A stretch of DNA of 64,000 bases. It comes from Gnetum montanum. Lineage: Eukaryota > Streptophyta > Gnetopsida > Gnetales > Gnetaceae. The position numbers and the translations under genes were made by a program. Position 1 is the stretch's first letter. Every line of letters begins with the position of its first letter. The DNA lies in assembly GCA_015680685.1 (NCBI GenBank), contig MNCI01009664.1:237990-301989 (forward strand). The letters run 5' to 3'. Under the pieces are notes generated by a model that had not been told where the DNA came from, searched no databases, and worked only from the letters and a program-made list of their open reading frames with translations. This document shows positions 33,850 through 47,200 of this stretch, piece after piece.

Positions 33850-34706
33850 TGATGAATCATATTTGGCTTGGCTTCGATATTGGATACACAATATTGGATG
33901 CCTATAAACAATATTGGAAATTCGATATTATGGGGTGTGTGCTATCCTATAAATATAGTGCTTGGGAACATAGTTAAAATATAGTTTTTTGTCATAACAT
34001 AGTAAAGCTCTTGCAGCTTCCTTTTTCCAAAGTTAGAATATTTTCCAAAGTGCTCACAGTAGGAGTCATTGAATGTATGGATGTTTATTCAAGCACTGTT
34101 GTACCTGAGCATGGTAGTGTGTGCGGCAATAAAGACAAGCTTTTTGATCAAACCTTGTAGCACCTTAGCTAGCTTAAATATTTTATTCATGCAATTAATG
34201 TTTTATATAATTTCATTTAATATTGCCAAGTAATTAAGCTAAAGTAAGCTAGCTAAATTAATTTGTAGTTAATTAAGCACATAAGTATGACCACTTCAAG
34301 CATGCATATGATGCTTGGTAATCCCAGGAATGCTTAATGTTTGGTAATCCAACAAAATTTTATGTGTTCAAGATGTGCACGAAAAGTGGGACTAGATACT
34401 TATGTTAGGATAGTTAGTTATTAATTAGCAATTAGATAAGTTTAATTAATTTATGAATTAAGTTTCAACCTATTGTTAATTATAGATGGATAAAATATAA
34501 AATAATAAAAATCATGTGCCTCAATTACACTTAATCATACAATTAAGTTCCATAGGTATAGTTGAGAAGACAACAATTGTCGTAATTACATTTCATGTCA
34601 TGGAACCTATGTACTTAGGAAATTAAGATCTATAGAATTCGATTGGATCACACATGAACGCTTGTGATTCATATGGTTGGGCATAGGGATACCTCATTGC
34701 TCATCA
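33850..34706 (+). repeat. 5' LTR of element F (857 bp)
   Basis: TGATGAATCATATTTGGC to ATTGCTCATCA. U3 has GATATTGGATACACAATATT-type imperfect palindromes and a TATA box (CCTATAAATATAGTG, near 33950). Related to 61660-62454. Confidence 0.82.
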
Positions 34707-34725
34707 TTGGCATTTTTGTCGAAGA
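34707..34725 (+). promoter_or_regulatory. Primer binding site of element F
   Basis: TTGGCATTTTTGTCGAAGA follows the LTR. Only 11 of 18 bases fit the tRNA-Asp complement; one difference is a transversion. Confidence 0.6.
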
Positions 34726-34867
34726 TTTTTAGTTGTTACATGCACTATCTAGGACTTAGTGAAAAATTATTCAAGATCATTGGAATGAATTCTAAAGTCA
34801 TATCATACATTAAAATAACTATAATAATTTTAAGAAGCACATTGAATTTCTTATTTTCTAACATAAG

Positions 34868-36469
34868 ATGTCGTCTTCTCACAGGAGTGATTCTTTGCCT
34901 AAGTTTGATGGAGTAAATCCATAGGTGTCCCAATAATATAGAGTGGTATATGCTCATCTTGATGAGTATGTATCCAATTTTACCTTCATCCTACACTAGG
35001 ATGAATTGTTATAGTGGTGAGATATGAAGGACAACATTGTGTTGCTGCCCGATTGATCTATTCCTGTAATGCTCCAACAAAATATTATGCGATTGGGCCT
35101 TTAGGGACTTCATGTTGAGTATGTTGTATAGGATAGTAATGCCAGGGATTATCCTCCCATTGATGCACAATGTCTAAGGGATTGACAGCTAGAATAGTGC
35201 TGCAAATTTATGAATAGAAAGTGGTTCAATGATTCCTCATACCTAATGTACCAAAAAGATGGTGAAGAGCCCTTTTCTATGGGGTTGTTCATTTAGTGAA
35301 ACTCCTATCTTTGACTTTGATGAAGGAGGTCAAAACTAGAACATGTAGTCTAAGATCCACAATCCTTGTTTTGGCAAGAACAAATTCAATGACAAAGGGG
35401 GATCCAAGGAGGAGAGTCATGGTAGGGATGTGGACAAGCAGCAAGATCATGACTGTGATCACCAAAGAGGGGATGGCAAGCATGGTGATGGTGTTAGTTC
35501 TCCTTCCTCTTCACCTTCATCATCATCTTTCTCTTCTAGCTCTGAACATAACCATAGGAGACATGATTATGATAGAGGTGATCAACAAGACCAAGATGAT
35601 CATAGGGACCATCAGCCAAGTCAAGACCTGGGGTGTGGGCATTCAAGAGAGATCCATCACCATGAACAAAGGGGTAGTAGAGGGCATCATAGACACTAGA
35701 ATCATGGCCTTGATGAGCCTTTTCTCACCACCCTAAGCATGATAAACATTGTAGAGGTAGTGAGAATTCCTATAAGGCACATAAGGGATAGTCAAATCAA
35801 GAGCCTAGACATGAACAATATCCCTAAGTTTAAAGGGGGATATAACTTAGATCCAAAAAACCATGTTCAAGTTTTCCATGATGCTTGTGCCTTGTAAAAT
35901 ATAGAAAATGATTGGAAAAAGCTTAAGTTGTTTTCCAGGACACTCATTAAAGAAGAAAAAAGCTAGTATTTGTCCTTCGAACCAAAATCCATCAAATGGT
36001 GGAATACAATGCTTGAACTATTCAATGACAAATATTAGATGTACTCCTAAGTGTCCAACTTAAGAAGGTGGATCCAAGGATTGAAACAAGGGACACATGA
36101 ACCCTTTGATGCAATCATGGGCTAATATTATTCTCTATTGCACAGATGTCCTAGCCATGGTTATTTTCAATAGAAGCAACTTTGCCATATCATAGATGGA
36201 CTCCAATCAAAAATGAGAAGAACTCTTGGATTCTATGCCCAAGGATGATTGTCAAAATTAAGAGCTCATTATACCTAATGGTTGATTGAGCAGGTAGCAA
36301 AAGAAGATGGAGAGTTGAGAAAACATGAAAGTGTAGAAGAATACAACTGCGATCTTTCCATTCGCAAGAGGCGAGTTCAATTTTGTGATAGTTAAGAGGA
36401 ATCATCACTTGATGAAGTGGTAAACTGGAAAACCTTGCTGATTCAAAAATTTACCTTTAAAATTTTAGT
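34868..36469 (+). pseudogene. Gag of element F, 5' part
   Basis: ATG at 34868 (MSSSHRSDSLPKFDGV). The N-terminal block has VVYAHLDEYVSNFTFILH; a His/Asp-rich linker at 35430-35699 matches that of B; the core near 35880-35950 has NIENDWKKLKLF. Then come HEPFDAIMG and SLLHRCPSHGY blocks. Many stops, mostly at Trp, Gln or Arg positions of B. The sequence breaks after LLIQKFTFKI at 36469, where the solo LTR G is inserted; gag resumes at 38192. Confidence 0.75.
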
Positions 36470-38191
36470 TGTAGCGAGCAAAAACATTGAAGGCTAGAAC
36501 AGTACATTGAGAGGTCTATAGTTGTATAGCCTTGACCCCACGTTTTTGTGAGGGCTTGCTAGAAAGTGAAGGTAGGGTGCCTAGAATGGTCTTGCCAATT
36601 GAATTGGGACTTATAGGATGTTACAAAAAACAAATTCAAGGGGCTTACATGGTGTTTGTAATGTCCACGGTGCCTATAGGGGTGAGCTAGTCAAGGTTCT
36701 TGGTGCAAAATGATGGTGAAAATGTGTGAATATGTGCAAAAACGGTGAAAAAATGTGAGTAGAATGCTAAAAAGCAAAAGACAATGCTAAAAAAGTGCAA
36801 GATGTGAGTGAGAGAAAAAGTGATACCACCCCAAATNNNNNNNNNNNNNNNNNNNNNNNNNNNNNNNNNNNNNNNNNNNNNNNNNNTAGTTAACTACAAG
36901 AAAAGGTGACAAGGTATGCGGTGAACAAACAGGCATAGTAGGCAATGTAGTCATATTCTCAGGGTGTCTGGGCTATGAAAAATAATGTTTGTCATGAAGT
37001 CTAAGCCTACTGGGTTGGCTACCATGATGTCATGTAGGCTGCAGTGGTCTACAAGGTGCTAAGTGGTGTGTAATGATGTTGCAGTGTCCCAAAGTTCGCC
37101 AAAATGCCAAGTGTGCTCGATTGCCAAATGCTAAATGCCAAAATGCCAATTGAATGGAAGAGTTTCCAACCCCTAAAACATGAAATGTTGGGGTATTTAT
37201 AAGCCTAAGGTTAGTGCGATTCATGGATCAAGCACCACATGGCAGAGGGGTAGTTGGGACTATGCTAGCCCCAACTACTCTCCCACTAAAGTAAATGGTG
37301 TTCTACCGATGTGCTCCAATGGACCCTATGAGACTGCCAGACTATGACTACATTGCCAAGAATAGATGTGCAAGTACCAAAAAAACTGCAAGGTACCTGA
37401 AAACACTTCAAAATAGTGCATTTTTGGAGACTATGCTTTGGGACTATGTTGTCCACTCTCTCGAGTGGTGTCGAGCATAGGTACAATTCGAGGGTAAATG
37501 GGAGNGGGGGGGGGTTTAAGTGAAATGAAAATTACTAATCTTGCTTGTTGAAAGAATGTTGGAGCTGAGATGAAGGCCTATGCTGAGCTTTAGAGGCTTT
37601 TGGAGGTAGTTCTGCTTGACTACGCTAACTATGCTTTGGAGTGTAGTCCTAAAGTTAGGAAAATTTTGCAAAAAATGCATTTTCAAGCAGATTACACTAA
37701 CTACACTCTAGAGTGTAGTCCTAACAGGAAGAGTGTAGCCTTAATACTTAGAAAAATCTAGCAAAAATTGGTGTCTTCCTGCAGCCTACACTAACTACAC
37801 TCTAGAGCATAGTAGGAAGCATAGCCTTAGAAGTTAGCAAAATTTGCCAAATTGTTTCTTCCATCCCAAGCTAGCCTGGAAACCTTTAGCTTGACACTTA
37901 GGCAAATTTGCAAAATTGGCCATTTCTATGCCATCTACACTAACTATGCTCTAGAGTGTAGTCTTGGCAAGGAGAGCATAGTCATGACACTTAGAAACTT
38001 TTGCAATTGCTGTCGACACTTCGAAAAATCATGCAAATCTGGGTTGTCTGTGTTAATTACACTGACTAAGCTCTAGAGCATAGTCTTAATAGTGGGAGTG
38101 TAGTCTCAACACTTAGAAAAAAATTGTCAAGTTTTGACACTTAGACAAATCTATGGTCGAGACTCAATGCCTTGAATTTGGTGGTGTTTCA
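36470..38191 (-). repeat. Element G: solo Tat/Ogre-type LTR in gag of F
   Basis: Minus strand starts TGAAACACCACCAAATTC at 38191 and ends GCTCGCTACA at 36470, aligning along its length with the LTRs of H, including the TATA region (GGCTTATAAATACCCC, minus, near 37190) and GGCGGTGCATTTC-like text. No internal sequence accompanies it; both sides are gag of F. TSD candidates TTAGT (36465-36469) and TTGGC (38192-38196) agree at three of five bases, consistent with age. It contains the 50-N gap. Confidence 0.75.
36837..36886. other. Assembly gap (50 N)
   Basis: Fifty N inside LTR G; alignment to the H LTR suggests little is missing. A single N at 37505 adjoins a G run. Confidence 0.95.
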
Positions 38192-38230
38192 TTGGCTAAG
38201 GTAGATTAGTTATGGGACTCTATAGATAAT
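38192..38230 (+). pseudogene. 39-bp piece of element F gag between G and H
   Basis: Translates to KVD, stop, LWDSIDN, matching KVDQMWNSLDS in gag of B (within 12232-12684). It proves that G and H lie within the same gag gene, one on each side of this piece. Its last five bases, ATAAT, are the left target duplication of H. Confidence 0.8.
38226..38230. repeat. Target site duplication of element H, left copy
   Basis: ATAAT, repeated at 56927-56931. Confidence 0.8.
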
Positions 38231-39894
38231 TGAAACACCACCAATTTTGGGCTTTTGTAGTTCAACAACAGATTTGTATAAGTGTGAAAACTTGGGGAAA
38301 ATTTTTCTATGTCTGGTATTACACACTATAGCGTAGCACACCTCAAGTCCTGTTCTTCGCAAAATTTTTCTAAGTCTGCTTGGTATGCTCCACAACATGG
38401 CTAGCGTAGCACACACACTTCCATGCCCAGTTTGCACAAGTGTTAAGCCAGAAGCGGTCAAGGATTGCTTGGGATGGACCAAATAATTTGGAAAATTTTT
38501 TATCTCCTAGACTATTAAGCTTGCTACGCTCTCTAGCGTACCTAGCTTGACAATGTCCTAGTTGCCAGTTCACCTAAGTACTAGGCTAGAGTTTGTCAAA
38601 AGTCCTTAAGATGGGAAAAATAGTTTGGCAAATTTTCTATCTCTTGGGTTGTCATACTCTGTTACGTTGTGCAGCGTAGACAGTGTGATGGGTGTGGCAA
38701 GTCAAAATTTGCAAAATTTCACTAAGTGTTCATGCTACACTCTACTATGTAGTGTAGTGTAGCTAGCTTGACACTAGGAAAATGCCTCCAAAAGCCTCCA
38801 GAAGCCTGCAGAACTTGGCATCAACCTTCATCTCAACTCTAACGTCCCTTTGGTGGCCAAGATTAGTAGTTTGTAGTTCTTTTGCACCCCCCATTGATCC
38901 CCAAAATTGTTCCTATGCTTGACCTTACTCAGAAGAGGGGGAAGACGTAGTCCCAGTGCGTAGTCTCCAAGTTGCATTATTTTGAAATTATTTGTAGGTA
39001 CATGGTGGTCTCTCAGAGTTTGGCACATGTAGTCCATACAGTGTGGTCATAGTTCGACAGTCTTTGGGGTTTCCATTCTTGTCCTGTAAAGTGTAACACT
39101 TTGCTACAAAGATCACAACATGTTAGCATGACCTGTCTATGCTCATGCCACATGGCACCCATGCCATGTGGCATCCAATCTACGTTTCAAGCCAAACCTA
39201 GCCCTATAAATACCCTGATGTTCAACACTTTAGGGGTTGGCAAATCATAAGAGCATTGAGCACTTGAGAATTCCTAGCATCTCTACTACCCTCACACTTG
39301 AACACCCAAGCTTCACACCTTGGAAAGTACCACAACGTAGTCTTCCCTTGCACTTGTAGAGCGTGATGATGGCCAACCCAGCAAGTTTAGCCTCCCTTGC
39401 AACTGCCAACATCATGTCCTTGACTTCCCAGAGACTATGACTACACCGCTATGCTACCACTATGCTTTTCTGATGCCATGTACCATTTCCACATCCTGTT
39501 CAAGCAAAAGTTACACTCCTCGATTTTGGGGCGGTGCATTTCTCTACTACCAAACTTTTGTTTCATTTTCTTTCTCAGCATTTTTTTCAAATTTTTAGCA
39601 TAACTCTTCCATTTCTTTATTGTTAATACACATTCGCATGTTAACATCACTATTTTTCAGGCTAAGACTCTATGCTACTCTTCTGCTTGTTGTCCCAACT
39701 CCCATGCATAACACTCCATAAAATCCTTTACAAATGGTTATTTTTTACACCACGTAAGTCCCTATCTAATCAATCAGACCATTTAGGGCACCTTGTTTCC
39801 ATTTCCCCAACACAACCCTCACACGGATTCGGGGTTAGGCTATACACCTACAGACCTCTCGGTGTTCCAGCCATCGACGTTTTTGGATGTCATA
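38231..39894 (+). repeat. 5' LTR of element H (1664 bp)
   Basis: TGAAACACCACCAATTTTGG to TTTTTGGATGTCATA. TATA box CCCTATAAATACCC near 39204. It lacks about 200 bp present in the 3' LTR (about 55515-55725), lost between similar GCTACGCT/GTAGCGTA-type repeats. Both LTRs end in TA instead of CA. Confidence 0.85.
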
Positions 39895-40307
39895 GTTTTT
39901 GGTGCTAGTAGGAGGGCCTCCCATTCCTTCTGTGTTCAAAGGGTAGTCCCATATGCTTTCTACACCCTTGTCACTAGCAGCAAGTTAGCATAGATGTAAC
40001 ATCCCTGTGGACTTGCCACAACAGTAGCTGGATCATAGGCTAGTGTAGGAGTTGTCTACATTTCGGTTGGTGTAGATTGATCCCAGTTGATGGTTCCCTT
40101 GGAACCCCATAGGATGGAAAGCCCAAACTGTGTCCATCGCGTCAAGCTCTAAGTGTTCTATAGCCATTTTTTCAGTGGTCCCAGACTTAGTCATTTTTGA
40201 CCTATTTTTTACAATTTTCATACTTAGCCATTTTACTTTAAAGTTTTCTACACTTAAATGTTTTTTTACAAGTGTCTTCTTTTCTCATGTCTTTCCTACA
40301 TAGAAAA
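39895..40307 (+). other. Primer binding site and leader of element H
   Basis: GTTTTTGGTGCTAGTAGG follows the LTR and is the likely primer binding site; I do not recognise its tRNA. The rest is non-coding leader up to the gag ATG at 40308. Confidence 0.5.
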
Positions 40308-41853
40308 ATGAACCCTGTTAACACCTCGACTACTTCCTTGAGCTTGGAGGTGGCTCACCCCATTCAACATGTGGGAGATGTTGAGCAACCCCCTAGCCTT
40401 GTGCGATGACAACAATAGTCTTTTAGATTGTGACACCAATTGCCCAAGCATAAGGTGCTTGATGATGAATGGTACAACTTCTTATGTGCAAAGCTTTAGG
40501 TAGACCTGTCATTGGACTGCTAAGCTTTAGCCACCAAGTCTTGCCTACACAACAAAATGTAGGACCTTTTGCCTCCTTTTTTTCATTTCTTTGTAGTTTG
40601 CTTAGCCTTCATAGCTAGTATTTGTGATGCCAATGCTGCCATATGTGCACACCATGCCCATATTGCAGCCATAGAGAAGTCACATTCCCATTATCCCAGC
40701 CATTTCAGTCCCACCACCAACAATAACTCCAACCTCAATGGCTTGGTGGGCTGCAACATCTGTATCCATTGTACAACTGTCACACATGCCATAGTACACA
40801 TAAGAACAAACTTACCAAGTGTCACATGTGGTGGCACAACCTACAATAGGGTTGTGGGCTGCTCCAACAACACCATCAACAACATAGCCAACACAACCCT
40901 CTACGACATCTCCAAGTTTGGATTAAGCATATCAACTCATCCAAAATCTCATAGAGGAAGTTAGGCAGCTTAAAGCGGGCAACTTGAAAATGGTCCACGT
41001 AATGGACTTCTATTAAGATGATCCCATTAGCCTTGCAGTTCCTCTGCTAACACTACCTCCTAGGGTCCAACTCCCCCAATTCACAAAATACAATGGCAAG
41101 AGTGATCCCAACACTCACTCACTAACTTTCAATTTTGAGTGCTTATTATTGCAAGCATGGCCACATGCGATCATTTGTGTTTTTGCCATGTCTCTGACTA
41201 GAAAAGCTTTCGATTGGTATCGTGCACTCCCTAAAGCTTCCATTTCAACTTTAGAGGAGCTGCTGATCCAATTCATGACCTACTTCAAGTACAACTTAAA
41301 GCTAGAGGCCATACTAGACCAACTAATGAATGTTAAACAAGGAGCACTACACCTAGTGCAAAAATTCATACAACGTTGGAGTGCCTCCCTTAATGAGATT
41401 TTTGAGCCGATAGCTAGAACCCACCTACTGGCCATTTTCAAGGATACAGTAAACAATTTCATCAAATTGAAACTGTACTATTTAGCCCTACATTCTCTTA
41501 GCTAAGCTTTTGCTCAAACAAAGTGCATACAAGACACAATGAAAGCCAATAGGGACCTAGCTTATGTGGCCTACAAAAATGCACATGTGAAGAAACACAA
41601 AGAAAAGGGGAAGGCCACAAAAAATGTGGTAGCTATGGCTAATGAAGCCAAACCTAACAATAAGAAGCTAGCGGCTAAGGCACCTAAAGCCTCAGGCAAT
41701 AACAACAAAGCATCGGGTTTTGGCAATGTAGGAACCAACCAACCCACATCATCGACGATCGCAGAGCAAGCTCTCCTAAGGCCAAACTTTGAGCCCAAGG
41801 ATTGCTCAAAGTACACCCCTTTGCCAATCAAGCTATCAGAGCTTTTGGATTAA
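40308..41853 (+). pseudogene. Gag of element H
   Basis: ATG 40308 (MNPVNTSTTSLSLEV) in one frame to 40961, then the frame changes. The core (41040-41505) has LPPRVQLPQFTKYNGKSDP, then FAMSLTRKAFDWYRALPKAS and LLIQFMTYFKYN, the retrotransposon gag pattern of Tat elements. The C-terminal Lys/Ala-rich part (41539-41853) ends CSKYTPLPIKLSELLD, a typical Tat gag end. One frameshift near 40965 and several stops. Confidence 0.78.
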
Positions 41854-43650
41854 TTATTTAGTGCTAGGCATATTTAGCATAAACAAATGTCAGAAGATGC
41901 GTGAAAGTGCCACGAGAGGTACTATGAGGTCCTTCAAAACCCTTTTTTGGCTATGTCAAATAAGCCTACAGTACTTAAGAAATTTAGATTGGACTAGTTC
42001 TACAACTACCATTAGATACATAGCCACGACATGGATTATTGCTTAGCATTGAAGGATGACATTTAATGCATGATTGATCAAGCAAGTTGGTCCTTGATGA
42101 AAGTAATCTTGTCTAGCCAGAGAACTAGTCCATGAAAGTCTATAAGGATCCACTAAACACCAGTTGTGCGGGTTATATCATCAATGCTATTAGTGTTAAT
42201 GATGATATAGAGCTAGCACATGAACCATTTGTGGTTTGTGTGCCCTCTGGTGACATTGGGACCTCAACGCTAACTTGATTGCAAGCCCCCTTTGTCATCA
42301 AGGCACCACCTCAGGCATCCATGACACCTTTTATGGTTAGGGCCCTACAACACCTTGTGGTGATGGTAGCCTAAACACCTTTTGTCATTAGGATGCCAAA
42401 GCGTGTGGACCCCCCACCTACCTAGGGTTTGGTGGTGGGAACCACATCACAACTTGCCTACCCAAGAAGACATGATGAGCATCTAGCTAACAAGATGGCT
42501 AGGGAACGCATGGAGCTAGGCCCTCCCAAGCCTATCCCCTTGTCAACCATTCCCATGGCCTCATCATCTCAGGCACCAACACAGACACACACACTCAATA
42601 GGTAAACACCAAGGCTTGAAGGCCCACAGCACAACCAAAGAATAAATCTCCTGATCAAGAAATCCGTCTCCTAGGATGCATGGAGGAGATAAAGACCATC
42701 AAAACAATAGATGGTGGAAAAGATTTTTTGGATGCATTGGCATAGGTCAAACAAGCTCTAAAATAAAAAAATGCAACATTGAGCCTGTACAATTTGATCA
42801 TGACCTCCCTCGCTCATGTGAAGCCTTGGTTCGCATGTTGGCATCTATTCCTTTTAAGGAAGACATGCTAGCAAATGAAAAGGCTATTCACATCATAATG
42901 CTCCTACTTGTAACCAAAGAACCAAGGTCAACACCCTTGATCTTTTGCGATGAAGCAATCAAAGTTGACCCTGAGAAGGGTTAGGTAACCACTGCACCTA
43001 TGTTTATAATGATTCATGTGGGTTAATACAAGATCTGCAGGGTGCACGTGGATGATGGGGTAGCAACCAATGTTATCCCATTCCCCCGTCATCAACAAGC
43101 TTGGCCTACTGGATCAAATCAGGCCAACAATAATGACATGTTTGAAATCCTTTAATGGAGCACACATGGTTGTCAAGGGGATAGTCACGATTGATTTTCT
43201 GAAAGGGGAGAAATTCACCACTTATGTTGAGTTCATCATGGTTGAAGAGATGCCTGGATTCAACCTAATCCTAGGGAGGTGATGGTTAGCCTAGCTACAG
43301 GTCATTTCTTCACCCATCCACTAGGAGATCCACCTACCTTACAAAGGTGGGAAGGTGGTGATCTTTAGTGATAACATAGCCCCTCTGACCATCAACAATG
43401 TAGGTATTGAACAAGGGTTAGAGGTAGAGATCTTTGAGGATACACCACCCGTTGACAATGAAAGTCGATGTTGTTTGATCGATGTTAAGCAACCAAGCAA
43501 GACAAGTAACCTCCATGAGGAAGCTCTATGGGTAGAATCACCCTTTTTTGTAGTAAACAAGGGCCTAAGGGAGTACTGTCTAGTGCCTTCTAGGCCTTAC
43601 GCATCACTTAACCTACATCGGGTTAAGAAGCATTTGCACGACTAGGGCAT
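41854..43650 (+). pseudogene. Gag-pol linker and aspartic protease of element H
   Basis: The linker contains CNIEPVQFDHDLPRSCEALVR and SIPFKEDMLANEKAIH (42676-42984). Protease follows with active-site region CRVHVDDGVATNVIP (about 43035-43080), DDG where DxG is expected, then VVKGIVTIDFLKGEKFTTYV and FNLILGR (43070-43282), the C-terminal loop. A following frame (43355-43645) ends at a stop near 43646. Protease cleaves gag-pol. A frameshift separates it from gag. Confidence 0.7.
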
Positions 43651-43769
43651 GTCCTTAAGTCGCTTGCCTGTTCAACTTGCTTTTTGTTCCTTTATTTGTA
43701 TTGTTACAATTTGCGTTATTGTTTGCATATTCCATTAGTTACAATTTTGTTTAGCTCTCCTCTAAAAAA

Positions 43770-43990
43770 GAAAAGGGACCCAGAAAGGCCTTAAACTACG
43801 ACGTGGCCTAGAAAGGCCTTAAACTATCACACGGCTTGCCAAAGCCTAAAACTGGTAACCAACTTCCTTTTGCGTAATGGCCTAAAATGGTCTTAAACTA
43901 GCGATGGCCTGAAATGACCTTAAACTAGCAATGGCCCTGCCACCATGGCTTTAAACTAGCATGGGGTTCACAAGGGGCCTAATTACATCA
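43770..43990 (+). repeat. TTAAACTAG-type tandem repeat upstream of pol, element H
   Basis: About six units of 30-40 bp with GGCCTTAAACTACGACGTGG, GACCTTAAACTAGCAATGGCC and similar. The same motif follows pol at 53100-53590 and occurs in E on its sense strand on both sides of pol. Confidence 0.7.
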
Positions 43991-44206
43991 ACTAAATCAT
44001 AAGTGAAAATCATAACAATATTAATTGAATCATAAGTTAAAATGAACAAAATGAGAAGTAAATAACTGTCGTATCTTCCATTAAATCATCAATAAAATAC
44101 ATAGTTCAAAATTACATCAACAACATGAAATATCCAAAAAGACATAAAATTGCCCAATAGCAGGGCTACATATTAAGCATTTCAGTTTGCATGGTGCGAT
44201 GGGGAG
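43991..44206. other. Spacer between repeat and antisense gene, element H
   Basis: AT-rich with ACATCAAC-type text; no gene seen. It would hold the 3' end of the antisense transcript. Confidence 0.4.
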
Positions 44207-47200
44207 CTAGTGCTCTTCCCCTTTGTCTTCATTCACCACTCCATTGGGTCCCACACCCTCACTTGGAGCCTGCATCAAACAAAAATGAAACAATAAACTA
44301 GTTAATAAATGAGATAACATGCAAAATTGTAATAAAATAAACAACAATAAGGTAAGTTAAACCAACTTGAGATGGGCCTGCATCCATGTCTAGGGGCATC
44401 CTATCAAGGTTAGCCTTTAGGCGTTGGAGGATTTCATCCTTCAACATGCATGTCTAATCATCTTCACCCAAATCGACACCTGCAAGGGTTTTCCCTTTCT
44501 CCATGGCTATCTATGTGGATGGCCTTGGCAAAAATGTTGTAGAAGTTACCTCTCCAGAAGGAACAATGATCTCTCTCTTTGGGGACTCACTAACTCCTAC
44601 ATGGCTTGTAAACAGTTTGTAAGCCTACTTTGTGCCAATTTCGTCAAGGAATATCTCTTGACATTGGTGCTCCATAGACTCATCCCTATATTTCTTGTGG
44701 TAAACTTCACGCTCTAGCTTGTAGTGATGTTTATGGTTCTTTTGGGTTTGTCCCCATGCATACACTTTTTCATCGTAGTCCTTCCAATCTTGGTTTTTCC
44801 TAGCCAAGAGGTCCATCTGTAACCATTGTTTGATAACCTTATGGGTGGCCTCATTCTAACCCTGAATAGTTAACTAGCACCTATCATAATCAATCTTAGC
44901 CATGCGCTAGCTACCGTATGACTTGTTGCATGCTGCTAGGAAGTCGTAATGCGATTGTAAGTCTTCTAGTCTCATTGCTTAGTTCACCTTCTGTTCCCGA
45001 AGCTGTTGCATTTACTTCCATAGCTCTTTTTTTACATGCCTACACTCCCACAATGTTCATGTGGAGTGTAGTGCACACTTGCTTGCCTCGTTGTATACAC
45101 GACAAGGCACTTGCTCCACCTCGAGAGTGAACTTGGGTACAACATCAACTTGGACCACTCTGTTCAGGTCCCATTTGAGTTGTAAGCGTGTTATCCCAAT
45201 AATAAGTGGCAAAACGTTAGTCATAAGATAAACAAGAAAACCAACCAAATGAACAAGAAAAAAAAGGGGAAGAGATAATGACACTGAAATAAATGTACCC
45301 ATCTCAGGGTTTATCTATTTGAGGTAGTCTATCATATCATCCACCATGCTTTGCATAAAGGCAAACTTATTTGGAGTTTTCACCCATGGTCATGTGCAAA
45401 AGGTGGATGTAGATTTTGGACGTTTAGCAGAAGCATTGACTGCTGCAACATAAAGCATTTTATGATCAGAAAAAAAAATACAAAAGCAAAAATATTAAAA
45501 AAAAACACAATAAAGATGATGGTGCAAAGCTCCTACCTAACAAGCTCTCAGGGGTGAGAGTGAGGGGATCGCCCATCTGCACATCATCAAACAAATGTTC
45601 AAACTCACCATCCTCAAACTGCAACCCCTCTTCTTTGAGTTGCCTCAACACTTTAGTGACTTCTTGTTCATCCTCATTTGCCATGTGTACCTCAGGTTGA
45701 GGGACATCATCCTCCAAGGGCTCCTCTACCACTACAAGGGCCCTTTTGCCTATGTTGCACAAATTTAAGTTAGAATGTCCAATAATAAATTCAAAAATAG
45801 CATGATAGTAAGTAACACATTCTTACTAGCTAGTTTTAATTGCATGTCGTGGAGCTTGAATCGTAGCTTCTTACCCCTCTCCTCCATTTCACGTGTGGGC
45901 TCCTTTGTGGGGTGAGGCTTTTTGATTTGAATTTTTGATGACCTCATCGTCTCAACGATGAGTTGTGACCCTCTTGTTGCATTACCGATGTTCATCGGTG
46001 GAGCCTCCCTGGCACTATCATGTGTGCGATAGGATTGTCCCACATGGCCTTTGGTTGTAATTGAGAATGACTCACTGATTGCCTTTGGGGGATCCTATGA
46101 CTACATCGTGTGGAAAAAGTGGCAGATGTATGGCTTGGAGATCTGGGTGCGATCTTGCACCATCCATTGCTCATTCTTATAGACTACCAAGAGTTCTACA
46201 AACCTTCCTAGGCATGTTATGAAGAAGGAAAAATGCACATGTGATCATGCCTGGAGGTTGCTGCGTAGCTTGACGATTTTAGCCCACAGATTGTTAACAA
46301 GGTAGTTGGCCTAATTATACTATGTTCCCTCCTCTATCACATCTCTCATAACCCAAACTTGATCCACCCCAAGGATCTTTCCTTGGGAAAGTAGCTTAAT
46401 TAACGCACAAGCCTAGAAGATGGGATAGAGGTGTTGGGCCATAGGTAATTCCACCATCTTTATGGGTATACTCTTATGGTCCTTTTTAGTGCCCAGCCAC
46501 TCTTCAATGTCCCCTCTATGGTCTCGGTCCTTATTAGTCTTCTTTGCTACTGGCAGACCTTTAGAGGGGATGTTGAAGAGATCCGAGAAGAGCTTATCCA
46601 TGATCTTGAAGACCACCCACACATTACGAACTTGCCTACGGAAGCAGTCAGCACTCTCAGTGAAGGAATCGACTAGGGCAATCATCTCAGCCACCAGGAT
46701 GTTTGGGTTCACAGCCAAGAAAAGGCCCATGAGCCCAACCATTTGAAGATTTTGGGCTACCCCTACTGGGACCTCATAGCACAACCATTGCTTTGAGGTC
46801 TCAACTTCACCATACTTGAAGAGGAGAGTGGCCTAGTACATCTTGAAGCAACCACTGTAGCCTCTCTTGACTTAGCTGTAGTTACAATAAGCAAAGGTAT
46901 AATCAATAGCATGATGAAAATATAAAATTAAAAGTGCATGAAAGTAAATAGGTGATATGACTTACGTGGCACAAATGGTGTGCAGGACGGTGGTAGTGGA
47001 ATTGAAACCTCCTCTACACTTGATATCCGAGTTGCCCACTTAACGTTCAACTAGATGAGATTCCAACACCTCTCATAAGATTTGGAATACCTACTAAGGT
47101 ATTTCACCAAATTTGCCCCAACTTGCCCAATCACTCCAGCATGCATGTTCTCAGTAGATGAGAATTTCTGTAGAGAAGTGTTGGTCAAGTTGAGTATCCC

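Noticed and set aside
35296-35736. Met/Ile-rich plus-strand frame in F
   Set aside because: Out-of-frame reading of the His/Asp-rich gag linker (35430-35699).
38158-38260. Inverted repeat as a foldback transposon (LTR G and H facing each other)
   Set aside because: The 39 bp between them is gag of F, and H has its own exact TSD, so these are two independent insertions.
41571-41831. Hydrophobic minus-strand frame in H
   Set aside because: Antisense of the Ala/Lys-rich gag C-terminus.
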